From Chlamydoabsidia padenii (taxonomy: Eukaryota > Mucoromycota > Mucoromycetes > Mucorales > Cunninghamellaceae): DNA of 64,000 bases. The position numbers and the translations under genes are program-made. A model generated the notes under the pieces. The model was not told the DNA's origin and ran no database searches. It worked only from the letters and a program-made list of their open reading frames with translations. Shown here in pieces: positions 47,965-59,424 of this stretch. The stretch covers positions 558,001 to 622,000 of the forward strand of contig JAIWND010000005.1 of NCBI GenBank assembly GCA_025330725.1, in the 5' to 3' direction. Each line of letters starts with the position of its first letter. The first letter of the stretch is position 1.

Positions 47965-49311
47965 TTACACCATTGATTTGCGTTTCCAGTTTGGTAAGGA
48001 AGAGAATAAGCGATTTTTTGGCTGTTGTTGAGAAGAAGTCGATTGGTGCGGTTCCTTGATGCGTACCGATTGTCGTTTTTTCTTGTCAATGTGCCCGATC
48101 TTTTTAAGTTCGTCTTCTGTGGGATCCACTAGAGGAGCTCTGTTATTGTAACCTGACCATCGAGAGGGAATGCCAAGGATTGTTTTTCGCCGTCCATCTC
48201 GTGATTTCTCCGGCTCTATTTGTGATTTAACAAAGACAGACCTAATTTTCGCCAAAGGCCGACGTTGTTGTGGTTGCTGTTGTTGTAGTGGCTGCTGTTC
48301 AAAACAAAGTGGATAGTTCTTGATGGTTGATTTCGGACCATGGATCGACATTGTTGCTTTTGTTGATAATGATGATAAAACTGAAGAAGCAGAGCTGTTA
48401 TCAGAAGAAGGTGAGGATGATGTAACATGAGGAGGATCAACAATTGTAGTATCGGTGATAGCAATGGCCGATGTGTCTTGGCGCTGAATATCATAACTTG
48501 GCGGTGACACAGATTGTGATGGTCGACGTGAAGATTGATTACCATTAAATGCCCCACCTAATAAAGTAGTTGCAGCCGAATCCAGTGAAGTACGTACAGT
48601 CGATGTCGCTGCTGGAAGTGATAATGTAGATGTGATATTGCTGTGATCCATATTGCTGCTGTCAGATTCTTCATCATTGTTGTTATCTTGACGAGTTAAC
48701 AAGTGTCGCTTTGTACGCTGCCACCAACGCGGAGGTCGTGTGCGTCCTAATCGTTCATCCATCGTCACCGTCTGTTGCAAGCACTCTTTCTTTATAGATT
48801 CTTCTTGTTCATCAAGGCAGGCATGGACATGTTGGACCCATTGTTGTCGACGAAGGTGCCCATCTGCATCCACCGTTTTTGCACTGATTGTGGTACCTAA
48901 CACATAAACAATTAGCACGTGGGGGATGCTTTTTTTTTTTTCATACTTACTCCGCGGGCGTATTTTTGTTGTATTAGTAGTTCTTGTTCCTGACGCGAGT
49001 GTTGTCTGCCGACGTTGAAGTATCATTGCCGAAGCCTGTTGAGGTTCAGAGAAGGCCCGTGCTCTTCCCCCAGTTCCTTTTGTGAGTGCATTCCGTACAG
49101 TGTCATTTAAAGAGGGATCCAGTGATCTGTCGGGTAGATTATGACATAAATGGTAAAAGACCGAATAGAGCCAATAAACTTGAGAGTGAATGACTGCAAA
49201 GGATAACAAGACAAGAGGAGGAATGGTGCGTATGGAATGTCTTTGTGGTGGTGGTGGTGCTGATGATGATGACGCTTTTGGTTGTGTTGTTGAGGATGAG
49301 GAATCAGACAT
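47965..49311 (-). CDS. orphan protein with one membrane segment
   Basis: Two exons (48951-49311, 47965-48896) give 430 aa. The start at 49311 is the first ATG; the frame is open further only through a TTG. A Ser/Pro-rich N-terminus is followed by a hydrophobic segment (TIPPLVLLSFAVIHSQVYWLYSVFYHL, about 29-55). The rest is charged and Ser/Thr-rich, with SRRPSQSVSPPSY, a Gln-rich stretch, and basic C-terminal blocks (KKKRQSVRIKEP, LPNWKRKSMV). The 54-nt intron (48897-48950) is a multiple of three and stop-free, so a retained form would add 18 residues. No known domain is recognised. It could be a tail-facing membrane adaptor; function unknown. Confidence 0.7.
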   Translation of the reverse strand: MSDSSSSTTQPKASSSSAPPPPQRHSIRTIPPLVLLSFAVIHSQVYWLYSVFYHLCHNLPDRSLDPSLNDTVRNALTKGTGGRARAFSEPQQASAMILQRRQTTLASGTRTTNTTKIRPRSKYEKKKSIPHVLIVYVLGTTISAKTVDADGHLRRQQWVQHVHACLDEQEESIKKECLQQTVTMDERLGRTRPPRWWQRTKRHLLTRQDNNNDEESDSSNMDHSNITSTLSLPAATSTVRTSLDSAATTLLGGAFNGNQSSRRPSQSVSPPSYDIQRQDTSAIAITDTTIVDPPHVTSSSPSSDNSSASSVLSSLSTKATMSIHGPKSTIKNYPLCFEQQPLQQQQPQQRRPLAKIRSVFVKSQIEPEKSRDGRRKTILGIPSRWSGYNNRAPLVDPTEDELKKIGHIDKKKRQSVRIKEPHQSTSSQQQPKNRLFSSLPNWKRKSMV

Positions 49312-50578
49312 GACGAAGAGTAAGCGCTGTTTTATACTATAGTGTTGCTGTTGTTCCTGTTGTTCCTGTTGTTGTTCTTTCCTCAATGAAATGAGGTGTT
49401 ATGAATCATCCAGAAAAAATAGAAAAGGAAGAGAAGAAAAAGAAGAAAAAAGTGCCATCATATGCCTTTTTAAAATTAAAATTGATACCCCGAAAACAAA
49501 AAACCCCGCCTCCGTCCCACCTTGCTCCTGCACCGTGCTCACGTAGCAGATACTCAATGTAACTCACTTGTCCACTGAGACGACACTCGAACTTTTTGTT
49601 TTGTTTGAAATTAGTGTTTGTTTGCCCTGAACCCCTTGCCTTCCCCCCCCCTTGTTTTACACTTCATTCTTTGGCCAATGAAAGTACCCCGGGCGGGATT
49701 TGAATATTGTCCCTCTTTCATTTTCTGAGTTCTTTTTCAACCACGGGCTCTCTTTCCCTCTCTTGCTCCCTTTATACATGTATATATCACTCCAAAAAAC
49801 ATTGATCTTCTCCATTTAAAGCTGATAGTTAATATACATTATAGCAGATGAATGTAACTTGTGAACGGGATAGATAATTACAGGGGCACGGGATAGGAGA
49901 CTCAAGCGAAACGGAGTACGTCGTTTCTCTTATGTCATACATATATGGATAAAACGGGCCGGGGAAGAACAATTAATAAACCCTTCTGTCTCTCTTTTAT
50001 GTATTTATAGAAAGAAAACACCATGGAAACCCAGAATGCTGAATTTGAAAATGGGTATGGGTGGGTGGTCTCAAAGCAGCAAGTGTCACTTGTGACATAT
50101 GCCAGGCTATGGATTTCCCTGTATGCCAACTAAACCCCTTTTATCGTAATGTTAAATCTATAATTCAACTTTTTTTTTTTTATATAGGTTATGCATGAAT
50201 CTAACAGATAAGGTAGTGGTTAGTCGGGAACGTACACCAGGATAGTCATGGTAAGTGATTTGCTTGATGAAAGGAGGATCATGTACACGTACTTTGTACT
50301 AATCTATTTTGTTATATCCTTGGGTAAAATAATATATCATGTATGATACTGTCACTCTATTAGCCATACCATCAATCAAGAATCCAACTACTGCCACACA
50401 TTGAAGATCTAATCACCAGAAGGTATCCTCCCTGTCCCTAATTAAAATAGATTCCCTCCTCCACCCCACTGTCATACTTTTATTACAATAGACATACTTT
50501 ATTGATTTAATAAAATCTAGATAATAAAACTATTTCTAATACTATCAAACCAATGTATATAATCCAATGCCCAGTTCA
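49312..50578. other. 1.3-kb intergenic region with possible small transcript
   Basis: On the plus strand GGGCGGGATTTGAAT (49691-49705) is followed by a pyrimidine-rich leader-like stretch and a TATACATGTATATA region (49783-49796). A 36-codon ORF starts at 50023 just after an acceptor-like TATTTATAG, and another acceptor-like TTTTATATAG occurs near 50189. These could belong to an unannotated spliced RNA. Cyanase 3' UTR occupies the last 100 bp. Confidence 0.45.
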
Positions 50579-51443
50579 CTACCATTTCTTGTAAGGTAAA
50601 AACTTGCCATCAAAGATTAGTTTGACCCGATCCCCTTTTGGATCTTCCACCTAAACATACACACATACACACAAAAGAAGGATCAGATATAATCATTATT
50701 CCTTTATCCTGTTTATACCTTTTCGACGTTCGCTGTAAAGTCAATAGCAGACATAATACCATCACCAAACTAATAAAATGATCATAAAGACAAATGTTAG
50801 AGTCGATCCCCCCTCCTTTTTTTTTTTTATTCCGCCCATTCTCGAGTTGCACCTACCTTTTCATGAATAATTGCCTTGATAGGATATCCATAAACTTGTA
50901 CCATTTCATAAAGTCGATAAAGCACTGGATCTGTTGGAGGAGTTGCCATCAAACCACCACGATCAGGATAAAATTGTGGTCCAAATTCGGCCCGTAGATG
51001 TGCAGCAGGAATATTGAGGTTTCTGGAAAGTATTTCTATTTCGTCAAGAGTTGGTTTTGCCTATACACATAAAGATATTGTTAGTATCAGGCCATTAGGT
51101 ATGAGTTTCCTTTGCCATAAAAGGGTTTATTTGTTTTTTTTTACCTGGCCGTAAAAGATGGCAGCCACGTATACTTCATCCCGACCAAGCATTTTACCAA
51201 TGTCTTCAAAACTACAACCACAAATAAAGACCATAATTCTTGTTAGCATCAAATAGATAGTGTTATCTTTTTATATTGATACTTTTACCTTTTCTTCCTT
51301 TCGGCCTTGGCTTCGAATAAACGTGTTTGGAGCGCAGATAGTTTGATGGAATGCGACTGGTTGTAAAGATAATAAAAGAAAAAGAGAGTACAATTAATAA
51401 CCAAAGAGTCAAACCCCTCTATTTGTCATAAACATACCGACAT
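50579..51443 (-). CDS. cynS: cyanate hydratase (cyanase)
   Basis: Six exons (51438-51443, 51289-51356, 51145-51211, 50857-51060, 50719-50769, 50579-50650) give 155 aa. The first coding exon holds only ATG TCG. The N-terminal half is the helix-turn-helix-like domain (SFEDIGKMLGRDEVYVAAIFYGQAKP). The C-terminal half carries the catalytic triad residues: the Arg and Glu of YRLYEMVQVYG and the Ser of FGDGIMSAIDF, then VEDPKGDRVKLIFDGKFLPYKKW. Cyanase converts cyanate and bicarbonate to ammonia and CO2 (via carbamate) as a decamer in the cytosol. All catalytic residues are present. GTCGGCGTTTTAAAAT lies 95-110 bp upstream. No carbonic anhydrase gene adjoins it. Confidence 0.97.
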
Positions 51444-51606
51444 TATAAGAGAGTTAATGAGAGTGGGGATTAAAGAAGAAGAAGAGACAAAAAGGAAGTC
51501 GTGAGAGTTTTCACCCCCTCATGCAAAATAATTAGAGTCGGCGTTTTAAAATAGACCCAGATGTGCCCACATTCTTTATTATCAAAGTTTAAACGATTCA
51601 ATGTAA

Positions 51607-52743
51607 CTATTCTTTAAAATGATAACGACTATGTTGACGATCCTTGACATCAAACTTCATACCAAGCAGATCCTTTTCTTCTGATCCAACGCGTAAGCCA
51701 CAAGTCACTACATCACCGTGTACGATTTGACTGACACCTTTAGGCGTCCCTGTTAGCATGACATCGCCCACTTCTAATTTCATGATAGACGAGACGTATT
51801 CCACAAGAGAGGGAACACTATTACAATAAATAGTCAGTAGAGAGTAGAATGTGCCTATTGACTTACTTGAAGATCATGTCCTTGGTGTTTCCATTTTGTC
51901 GGAAAGCGTCGTTCACCTGGTTTATTCAAAATGTCCTTGTTAACATACACACGTCATTACTAGTCATCGTCTTTTTGATTACCTTGAGCCAAAGATTAAC
52001 GTTGGATGGATCGGGTATCTTTTCTTTAGGAATAAAGTCACTACGAATAAGAAGAAGATTAGTATCCATACACCCGAGTTCAAACGACATTGTGTGTTTA
52101 CCTGATTGGAGTAAAAGTATCGAAACCTTTAGCAGTTGACCAGGGTAATCCTTTCTTCTTGGCTTCATTCTATACAAAATACATCTATCTATGAGTTCCC
52201 ATTGTTCACCATCATTATTATGTTATCTTACCTGGACGTTTCTAGCTGTCAAATCAATCGCCAATGCATATCCTATACAAAAAGTGCCCACCAAATCATG
52301 TTAAACACAATACGCTGCCCTGATTGTTTCTTACCTGCAACATGATCCATAGCGTTTTCCTTTGTGATATCACGACCTGTTTTACCTACCACCACTGCAA
52401 GTTCGACTGGTACATGAAGAAAACAAACAAGATGGGGTTAGTCATGAGAGCCCACACAACATGATTGTTTCCTTTACTTACCTTCATGATGCACTTCAGT
52501 TCCTTTAGGGAGTTCAATGACACCACCATTAGCCAAATAAGATGAAGTAGGCTTCAAAAAGTAAAAGGGAGAAGTGGGAACAGCATTTCCGAGTTCCTTG
52601 GCGTGTTCACTAGAGCAAATAAATAAATTAGTATTTGAGATTAGATTGTATTATTTTATAGTTGAAAAGTCAACTTACCTAAAGTTGCGACCAATAGCAA
52701 TAATATTTCTACCGGTGTTGAAGAATTGACGAGCACTGGCCAT
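51607..52743 (-). CDS. FAHD1: FAHD1-like acylpyruvate hydrolase / oxaloacetate decarboxylase
   Basis: Eight exons (52679-52743, 52482-52609, 52335-52406, 52232-52272, 52102-52169, 51983-52040, 51867-51916, 51607-51817) give 230 aa, close to human FAHD1. Family signatures are IIAIGRNFSEHAKELGN, PFYFLKPTSSYL, EVHHEVELAVVVGKTGRDI (metal-binding Glu pair), GYALAIDLTARNVQ, KGFDTFTPISDFI and GDVMLTGTPKGVS. The first 15 residues can serve as a short mitochondrial presequence. The enzyme hydrolyses acylpyruvates and decarboxylates oxaloacetate with Mg2+. A GTCGGGATTTGAATA element (52824-52838, minus orientation) lies about 85 bp upstream of the ATG. Confidence 0.95.
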
Positions 52744-52823
52744 AATGGAAGTATGATTGATAAAAGAGATAAAGAAAAGCGTGAGCAAGGGGCAGGGTGA
52801 GGACTTTAACAAAGTACAAATTT

Positions 52824-52838
52824 TATTCAAATCCCGAC
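52824..52838 (-). promoter_or_regulatory. CGGGATTTGAA element upstream of FAHD1
   Basis: On the minus strand GTCGGGATTTGAATA, 81-95 bp before the FAHD1 start and in the gene's orientation. Confidence 0.5.
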
Positions 52839-53019
52839 TGTGCCTTATTTGGCATAGACCTTTCACATACATGCATTCAAAGTGACAAAGACAAGAATAA
52901 TGTATAGACTTTATTGGAATGACATAACAGTAATAGATTAACACAAAGGGGAGGAGGGGAGCATAAAATACAAACAGAGAATTAATCACTAAAGTATACA
53001 TAAGGTAGTATATATGTAT

Positions 53020-54754
53020 CTAATCAGCAAAGAGTATATGGGTATGGTTGATGATAAATTCTATAGTAGCATTTTTGTAGCTCATATCCACCAAGTCCCG
53101 GCTTCCATCCTTGTCGCATAACAATGTTGGACCAAACACCATGGCGAGATTCTTTGTTGTCATCAAATTGGATTCGCTTTGTTTCCTTACACTAAGAAAA
53201 GGAGGGTTAGTTGGATACCCCTGAATTCACTTCCGTTACTTACTTGTCCAAGTGGATGATCAGTAGTTTCAAGGTATCATGATTAGCCTTGGGTAATTGA
53301 GATAGCAATTCAACAAACTTGTTAGTTTTTTCATCTCCTGATGGAATGCCTAAAAAAATACAGAATTCCCAAAAAATAAAGGATAAAGGTGAGTATGCAG
53401 ATAGTACATTCTTTTCTGCACACTTACGGACGGCATCCATGAATTGATCATAGAGTTCATAAGTCAACAAAGGATTAGGTAGTTCACGGAAGTATTGCTT
53501 GAGAATACTGGTGACAGCACAGATATCGTTGATGTCATCTTCATTCTTCAAATCCAAAGGTTCATTCGCTTCAAAAGCATGTTGTATCATTCGCATTTGA
53601 GCCGCACCACCTGATTTTCGATAGATGCCTTCATAGTCCATCCCCCGCGCTTCCACCGCTTCAATACATTTTTCCACCAACAAAGGTATGTCCCGTTCTT
53701 CTAATTCCACCCGAGAAGCAAGATTAGTACCAAACATGCTAACTAAGGATATATATATATATATAAGTAAGATGTATGTTAGTCATCGTTCTTTGTAGTA
53801 TCTTATCATCACCCCTTCCCTTACCTTGTTTTGATAGATCGGATTCGGTCGGACTGGAAAGTTCAAAGCTACTTGTGGTGGCATAACAAAGAGCAGGAAG
53901 AGAAGCAACACATTTTGCATGACAAGCAGAGCCACAACCTTGACATCGATATTCAGTCGCACCCCAGAATTTTTCGCCACAAGCTGCACATTTGACCGGT
54001 CGCAAGAAAGATGTTGGAAGGAAGGAGTGAGATCCTGGACTGGTTGTGCTGTCATAGGACTGTTTCGAGTCTTTTCGTTTCATTTCATCAGTCATGTAGA
54101 GAGTGGAAGATGTGTTGAGATTGTATAGACTTTGGTTTTCTTGTACGCCATAAATCGTGTGATGAGGTGAAGTGGTGGTGCCGTTATAATAGTTATAATA
54201 ATCCTTTTTACTAATCCCAGTGCTGCCGTTGCCATGACCAAAAGACGCACCATAGCTAGTGAGTTTGTTGAATACATTGTGGCTCTTGGGTTTCTTCATC
54301 TTGAACATTTTCGAGGATCCATCTTTACTGCTATTGCTGTCGCGAGAAGTCATACGTTGCATCATGACACTGGATTCACTACTTTTCCGTGGCGTCATGG
54401 ATCCAGGTGAAGTGGCTAATAGTTCCGTCGATGGAGAAGGCGAAGGTGTGTTGTGAAGGAATCCGGTACTGGCCATCATCGCAGCTGCTTCACGTTCACG
54501 TTCGGACATGCGTCGAGAGAGGTCATTGTTCATTGATGAGAGTTCAGCATTCTTCGTATTGAGTACCACCATTTCATGGACCACTTCATCCCGCGCCTTG
54601 GTCAGTTCCTTTGTTTCAGTTTTTAGTGCATCCCGTTCCGCCAATAGTGATCGGATCTGTTCCTGTAAAGCCAATTGATGTTGTTCCAAGACGGAGCTAT
54701 GAATAATGTAATATAAAAGGGAATTATCGTTCTGTGTTACAATTTGAGATTGTT

Positions 54755-54786
<32 letters not shown>

Positions 54787-56702
54787 CTTACCCTTCAAGA
54801 CCAGCTTGTTTGACTTTGTTATCAATTTGATTCGCCAAGGTGTCCCTGTGTTGTTTGAGTTGATTACATGTTCGTTCTAGTTCCACCTTGACTCCAGCCA
54901 ATCGGTCAATTTCTTTTTCAGCTGTGGGAGAAGAGGACGTGGTTGATGATGATGATGATGATGATGATGATTGATGTTGTTGTAAGCCCGTCAATTGGTG
55001 CCGAAGTTGTAAGATGGTATATTCATGTTGTTGTTTCATCCCGATTTCTTTGTTGAATTCTTCTTTTGCCTTTGAGAATTCCTCCAATGCCTTTTGGCTA
55101 GCAGCCTATGAATAGATAAAAGAGGCATATATTAATATCATCATCACCCTTTCCCACAACCCAAGTCATCACTCCACCCCCCTTTTTTTTTATTACCTTT
55201 AACGTTGTCAAATGAGTTTCAGCAGCTGCCAAGCGATCAGATGTCTGTTTCAGTTTGAGTTTGAGGTCAGCTACACTATCTGGTATTTTATCTTGCGTGT
55301 TGGTATCGTGTTTAGTGGAAGGTGGTTGAGGGAAACTATCGAGTGATGATTTCAATAGTTGAGAAGCACGGTTGATTTTAGTGGTGCCAATAGTCGCAGC
55401 TCGATTGTTGTCATTATCTTTAGTGTCACCATTGTACAAGTTGACTCCCAATGATTTCGACAGGTTGGAGAGTTCGTTAGAATCGTCATCAAAGAATGAG
55501 AGGTTGAATGAAGGAATGGCAGGCAAAGCTAGGTCGATTGGTTTTGATGGTTCATGGAATCGATCGTTGTTGTTGTTGTTGTTGTAGCTGGATTTCGACC
55601 AAGAGTTATTTGCTCTAGTGCTGATGGATGTGGTGGGTGAAGGACCATGAGACCTCTTCGATGATGAAGTTTTCGATGATGAAGTTTCTGACAAGGAAGG
55701 AGTGAGAGAACCAACACCCAATGCATGTGCGAGTTTCATGTTTGAAGGATCAGGAGGTGGTTGTAAAGACGAAGAGAGTGAAGGTGAAGGTGAAGGTGAA
55801 GAAGAGTTGCAAGAAGAAGTAGAAGGTGAAGGTGATGACGATGGTGATAAAGAAAAGAATGAAGAAGTGGAAGAAGAGGTGTCGAAATAAATTCGGTGTG
55901 GCCGTCTGTTATGAGGTTGTTCTTGGGGTCGGGGTTTCGATGACCGTGTAACCTAAAAATAAAATTTAGTCTTGTAGTTTAATGGGTAATCAATAATTTC
56001 AAGTACCGCTGTAGTCGATAATGGGATTGATCGTTCAGAATAAGATGGTAAAGATAGATCTTCAAGGCATAAGCTGGTTCCAGAAGATTGCGTCTTTTTC
56101 TCAAAACATGTGCTGCATATGATTTTCTGTGAATGATCAAAGCAATGCATTTGAGTATAAATAGATCACAATGAACATTCTTTTTTTATGCTCACCTTGC
56201 TTGTTTGGGAATAACTCAGATCGTTAATCGTCTTATTACAGACAACGCAACGAGAACATCCAGCATGGTAAGGTTCTATTCCTAGAAATTCACATAAATA
56301 ATGAGATATGCACAGAGAGGGAAGCTAATACGGTTTCGTCTGTGTTCCCTACATGAAAAAAAAAAACGCACTAATACTTTACCAGCCATCATTGCTTCTT
56401 TTCCATTTATGTGACCATATCGTTTATTCAAAGATAAACAATCTTCACATACAAGTTGACCATTTGGTAATAGTTGTATGTTTGGTGACTCGAGATTTAC
56501 ATTGTGATTACAATTCATGCATGAAAAGCTATATACAAAAACAGGGGGGTCAATTTAATATCCTGTACCTGAATCCTACATACCAATTTAAATGAAATAG
56601 CGCTGTTTCAAATATTACAGTTGAGCCAGCATCGGTGATTGGTCCCGAGCATTTTAGACAGGAATCATGCATAGAATAGTTGACTAGAGTCGTTGGTAGC
56701 AT
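53020..56702 (-). CDS. LIM-C1-RhoGAP domain protein
   Basis: Ten exons (56584-56702, 56383-56528, 56196-56281, 56007-56126, 55197-55952, 54792-55105, 53825-54696, 53428-53742, 53244-53349, 53020-53191) give 1001 aa. Residues 14-75 form a LIM domain (CLKC, HLNCFSCMNC, CEDC). A second zinc-binding half follows (YHAGCSRCVVC, CSTC). The middle is Ser/Pro-rich, then coiled coil (about 410-620). A C1-type cysteine/histidine module lies near 735-780 (HSFLPTSFLRPVKCAACGEKFWGA...CQGCGSACHAKC). The C-terminal RhoGAP domain (about 806-1000) has the arginine finger in YEGIYRKSGG and the ELPNPLLTYELY and NLAMVFGPTL motifs. Domain order resembles fungal Rga1/Rga2-type polarity GAPs with an added C1. It should inactivate Cdc42/Rho GTPases at growth sites. 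Confidence 0.93.
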
Positions 56703-56924
56703 CTTTTGCAGAAAGAAAAAAAGACAACGGAATTAAAAGAAAAAGAGATAAAGAAAATCTACATTGCACTTTTTCTTAACAATAGTGGGACAAGAACTCT
56801 TTTTTCTAATTTTTTCTTGCAAAGACAAGTTGTGTTACACAAACATTAGGTTTCGAGAAACGACAGTTCCCTGAAGCCAATACCTGTTGCCATTGTCAGC
56901 TCGTTTGTTGGTCACAGCGTTTTA

Positions 56925-56967
<43 letters not shown>

Positions 56968-57393
56968 CATCTACTACATAATAAGATGATTCCATTATAA
57001 TCACGGGTTTATTATAAAACAATACAATAATTCATTCTAACCATTACTATTACTATATACTATATGTAGTCCAAACAGATAATCCAATTGAGCCATCAAG
57101 TTCGTTTGTTGGTAATCTTGACCAGAGAGGTGCTGACCCAGGTCGATTATCGAGAATGTTATCTTGTTTTTCCGAGAATTAGGTTCGGGTCCAAGTTCAA
57201 TGCATAGGTCAGATTACTACCACTCTATCCTGCATTGATAACCCCTCCCCCGCCCTATTGACCTTGATTGCCTTTTTAAAGTCGTCGCCACAAATGATAA
57301 CAGTAAAAGAATGATGACGATGTTTTTTTATTATCATTAATAAATCTAATATTCTATATACAAACAACCAAGAGGACAATGTTACCATGGTAC
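56703..57393. other. intergenic region with 41-nt poly-T
   Basis: It lies between the LIM-RhoGAP start and the FCF1 stop. The T run at 56927-56967 is among the longest homopolymers in the window. No GGGATTTGAA element is clear. The remaining sequence shows no coding signal. Confidence 0.55.
56927..56967. repeat. poly-T tract (41 nt)
   Basis: Uninterrupted T run about 225-265 bp upstream of the LIM-RhoGAP start codon. Confidence 0.9.
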
Positions 57394-58346
57394 CTAGAAT
57401 GCATTGGTGCCCAATTCCGGTAACCGTTCAATAACATATTTTCGACCTGAGATATACATGATGGGAATCCCTGGGACTTTTCGAATACGACGCTTCAGAT
57501 CACGATCGCAAGTAGCCACCATATAACATTTGTGTTGCATCACCCGTTGGACAAGACAGTCATCCGCATAAGTACCTTTGTGGGAGCATGGTAGTCGTTC
57601 GAATCGTGGATCCCTTGCAATCCTAAAAGCATCATGAAAAGTCTCAGGTCAGTCATTCAACCAGTTCATTCCATACTTGTTTTGTCACTTACTTTAATGC
57701 AATTCGGTATTTGGGACCTAGTTTTTCCAGTTCAGCCAGCACACAGTCAGTAATACAGGGGATAGCTATAATAATGAGGGGTGTTAGCCTTTATGAGTGG
57801 TTTAGGCTGGATCAACTTACATTTAGCATAAAGACAATCCATCATTGACTTTACCAGTTCGAGTTTGTTTTGAATGGAAAAGTTGATAAAATTGGTATCC
57901 ACAAGAATATGATAAGGTGGTCCAAGGGCAGAGTTGTATTGGAAAAACATGGAAGAGGCCACTTGAGGACTGAAGGGAGGGGAGAGGGGGGGGGAAGGAG
58001 AAGGATTAGTACACGCATCAACTAACAAAAGTACCCAAATACTTACACATTACGGACGGTTGCCTTTTCCTTATCTTCTTCCTTCTTCTTTTGCTTTTCT
58101 TTGTTTTCCTTTCTATATTAAAACAAAATACAAAAAGAAAGTGGGTTAATGAGTTATTCTGGCCAAGTTATAAAGTGGGTGAGTGTGGTTTACTTACAAT
58201 CGAGCATCCTTGGTACTAATCATTCGTTTGACTTGAGCAAACTTTCTTGTGGTTCTAGCTTTACCCTATTAAACATAAACATAGATCATATAAAGTGAGT
58301 CCCTATTCCACTCACATAAGTAAAAAGCAGAATACTTCCTTACCAT
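57394..58346 (-). CDS. FCF1: Fcf1/Utp24 PIN-domain rRNA-processing nuclease
   Basis: Six coding exons (58344-58346, 58198-58265, 58047-58112, 57821-57969, 57693-57765, 57394-57622) give 195 aa, the usual Fcf1 length. The first coding exon is the ATG alone; splicing to GGTAAAGCT restores the conserved [17 protein letters not shown] start. A basic linker ([16 protein letters not shown]) leads to the PIN domain with the acidic metal-binding residues in place: [42 protein letters not shown], and the conserved [13 protein letters not shown] and ELGTNAF end. Fcf1/Utp24 cleaves pre-18S rRNA at sites A1 and A2 within the SSU processome in the nucleolus. It diverges from the TGT gene across 254 bp. 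Confidence 0.97.
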
Positions 58347-58464
58347 GATCGATCAAAGTAGTTGGTTAACAAACAAGTGGAAAGAAAGAAAAAAAAAAAA
58401 AAAGAATGAAAAAATTGAAAAGATCAAATTTATTTCCCGCTGGGGTGGCTGGACTGAAAGCTCT

Positions 58465-58509
<45 letters not shown>

Positions 58510-58600
58510 CCACCGACTTTTTTCTTTTCTTTCTTCCTTCTCTATTATCACACTGACACCACCAACTCTACGAATACAAAAACGGCTATTGTCTACTATA
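58347..58600. promoter_or_regulatory. shared promoter of FCF1 and TGT gene
   Basis: A 254-bp interval between divergent start codons with a 40-nt T run at 58467-58506 and a TTTATTTCCCGC box at 58428-58439. The T run may keep the interval nucleosome-free. Confidence 0.55.
58467..58506. repeat. poly-T tract (40 nt)
   Basis: Homopolymer centred in the FCF1/TGT divergent promoter. Confidence 0.9.
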
Positions 58601-59392
58601 ATGAAAAGTGCATTAACCTTTGAAACAGTGGCTACCTGTTCTACCACCAAAGCCAGGGCTTCTCTCCTGACGTTACCTCATGGACCTGTCAACACTCCTG
58701 TTTTTATGCCTGTAGGTACTCAAGGTACATTAAAAGGGATCACACCTCACCAACTAGAAGAAATGAACTGTCAAATCATGTTAAACAATACATATCACTT
58801 AGTAAGTATATATAACGTACCTGGACAAGAGTGGACAAACTGATATTGTTATTGTTATTGTTATTGTTATTTATTACCTCTGGTAGGGACTGAAACCTGG
58901 AAAAGAAATATTAGATTTGGTAGGCGGATCACACAAGTTCCAGAACTGGAATGGTAACCTATTGACTGACAGTGGTGGCTTTCAAATGGTTTCATTACTG
59001 AAATTGGCAGAAATCACTGAAAAGGGCGTACAGTTTGCCTCACCTCACGATGGCTCCTTGATGATGTTGACACCTGAACATTCGATGGCTTTACAAAATT
59101 CCATTGGCGCTGATATTATGATGCAACTCGACGATGTCATCTCCTCTTTGACGACTGGACCTCGGGTGGAAGAAGCAATGTGGCGATCTATTCGATGGCT
59201 GGATCGATGCATTGAAGCACATGAACGACCTCACGATCAAAATCTTTTTGCGATCATTCAAGGTGGTCTTAACAAGGATCTGCGTCGCAAGTGTGTGGAA
59301 GAAATGGTGAAACGGGATACGCCTGGTTATGCTGTTGGTGGACTCAGTGGTGGCGAAGAAAAGAATGAATTCTGGCAAATGTAAGTAAAAAA

Positions 59393-59424
<32 letters not shown>

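Noticed and set aside
59396..59422. GAT triplet repeat, and TTATTG repeat at 58847-58872, considered as a CRISPR-like array
   Set aside because: Simple microsatellites inside introns; no spacers, and the genome is eukaryotic.
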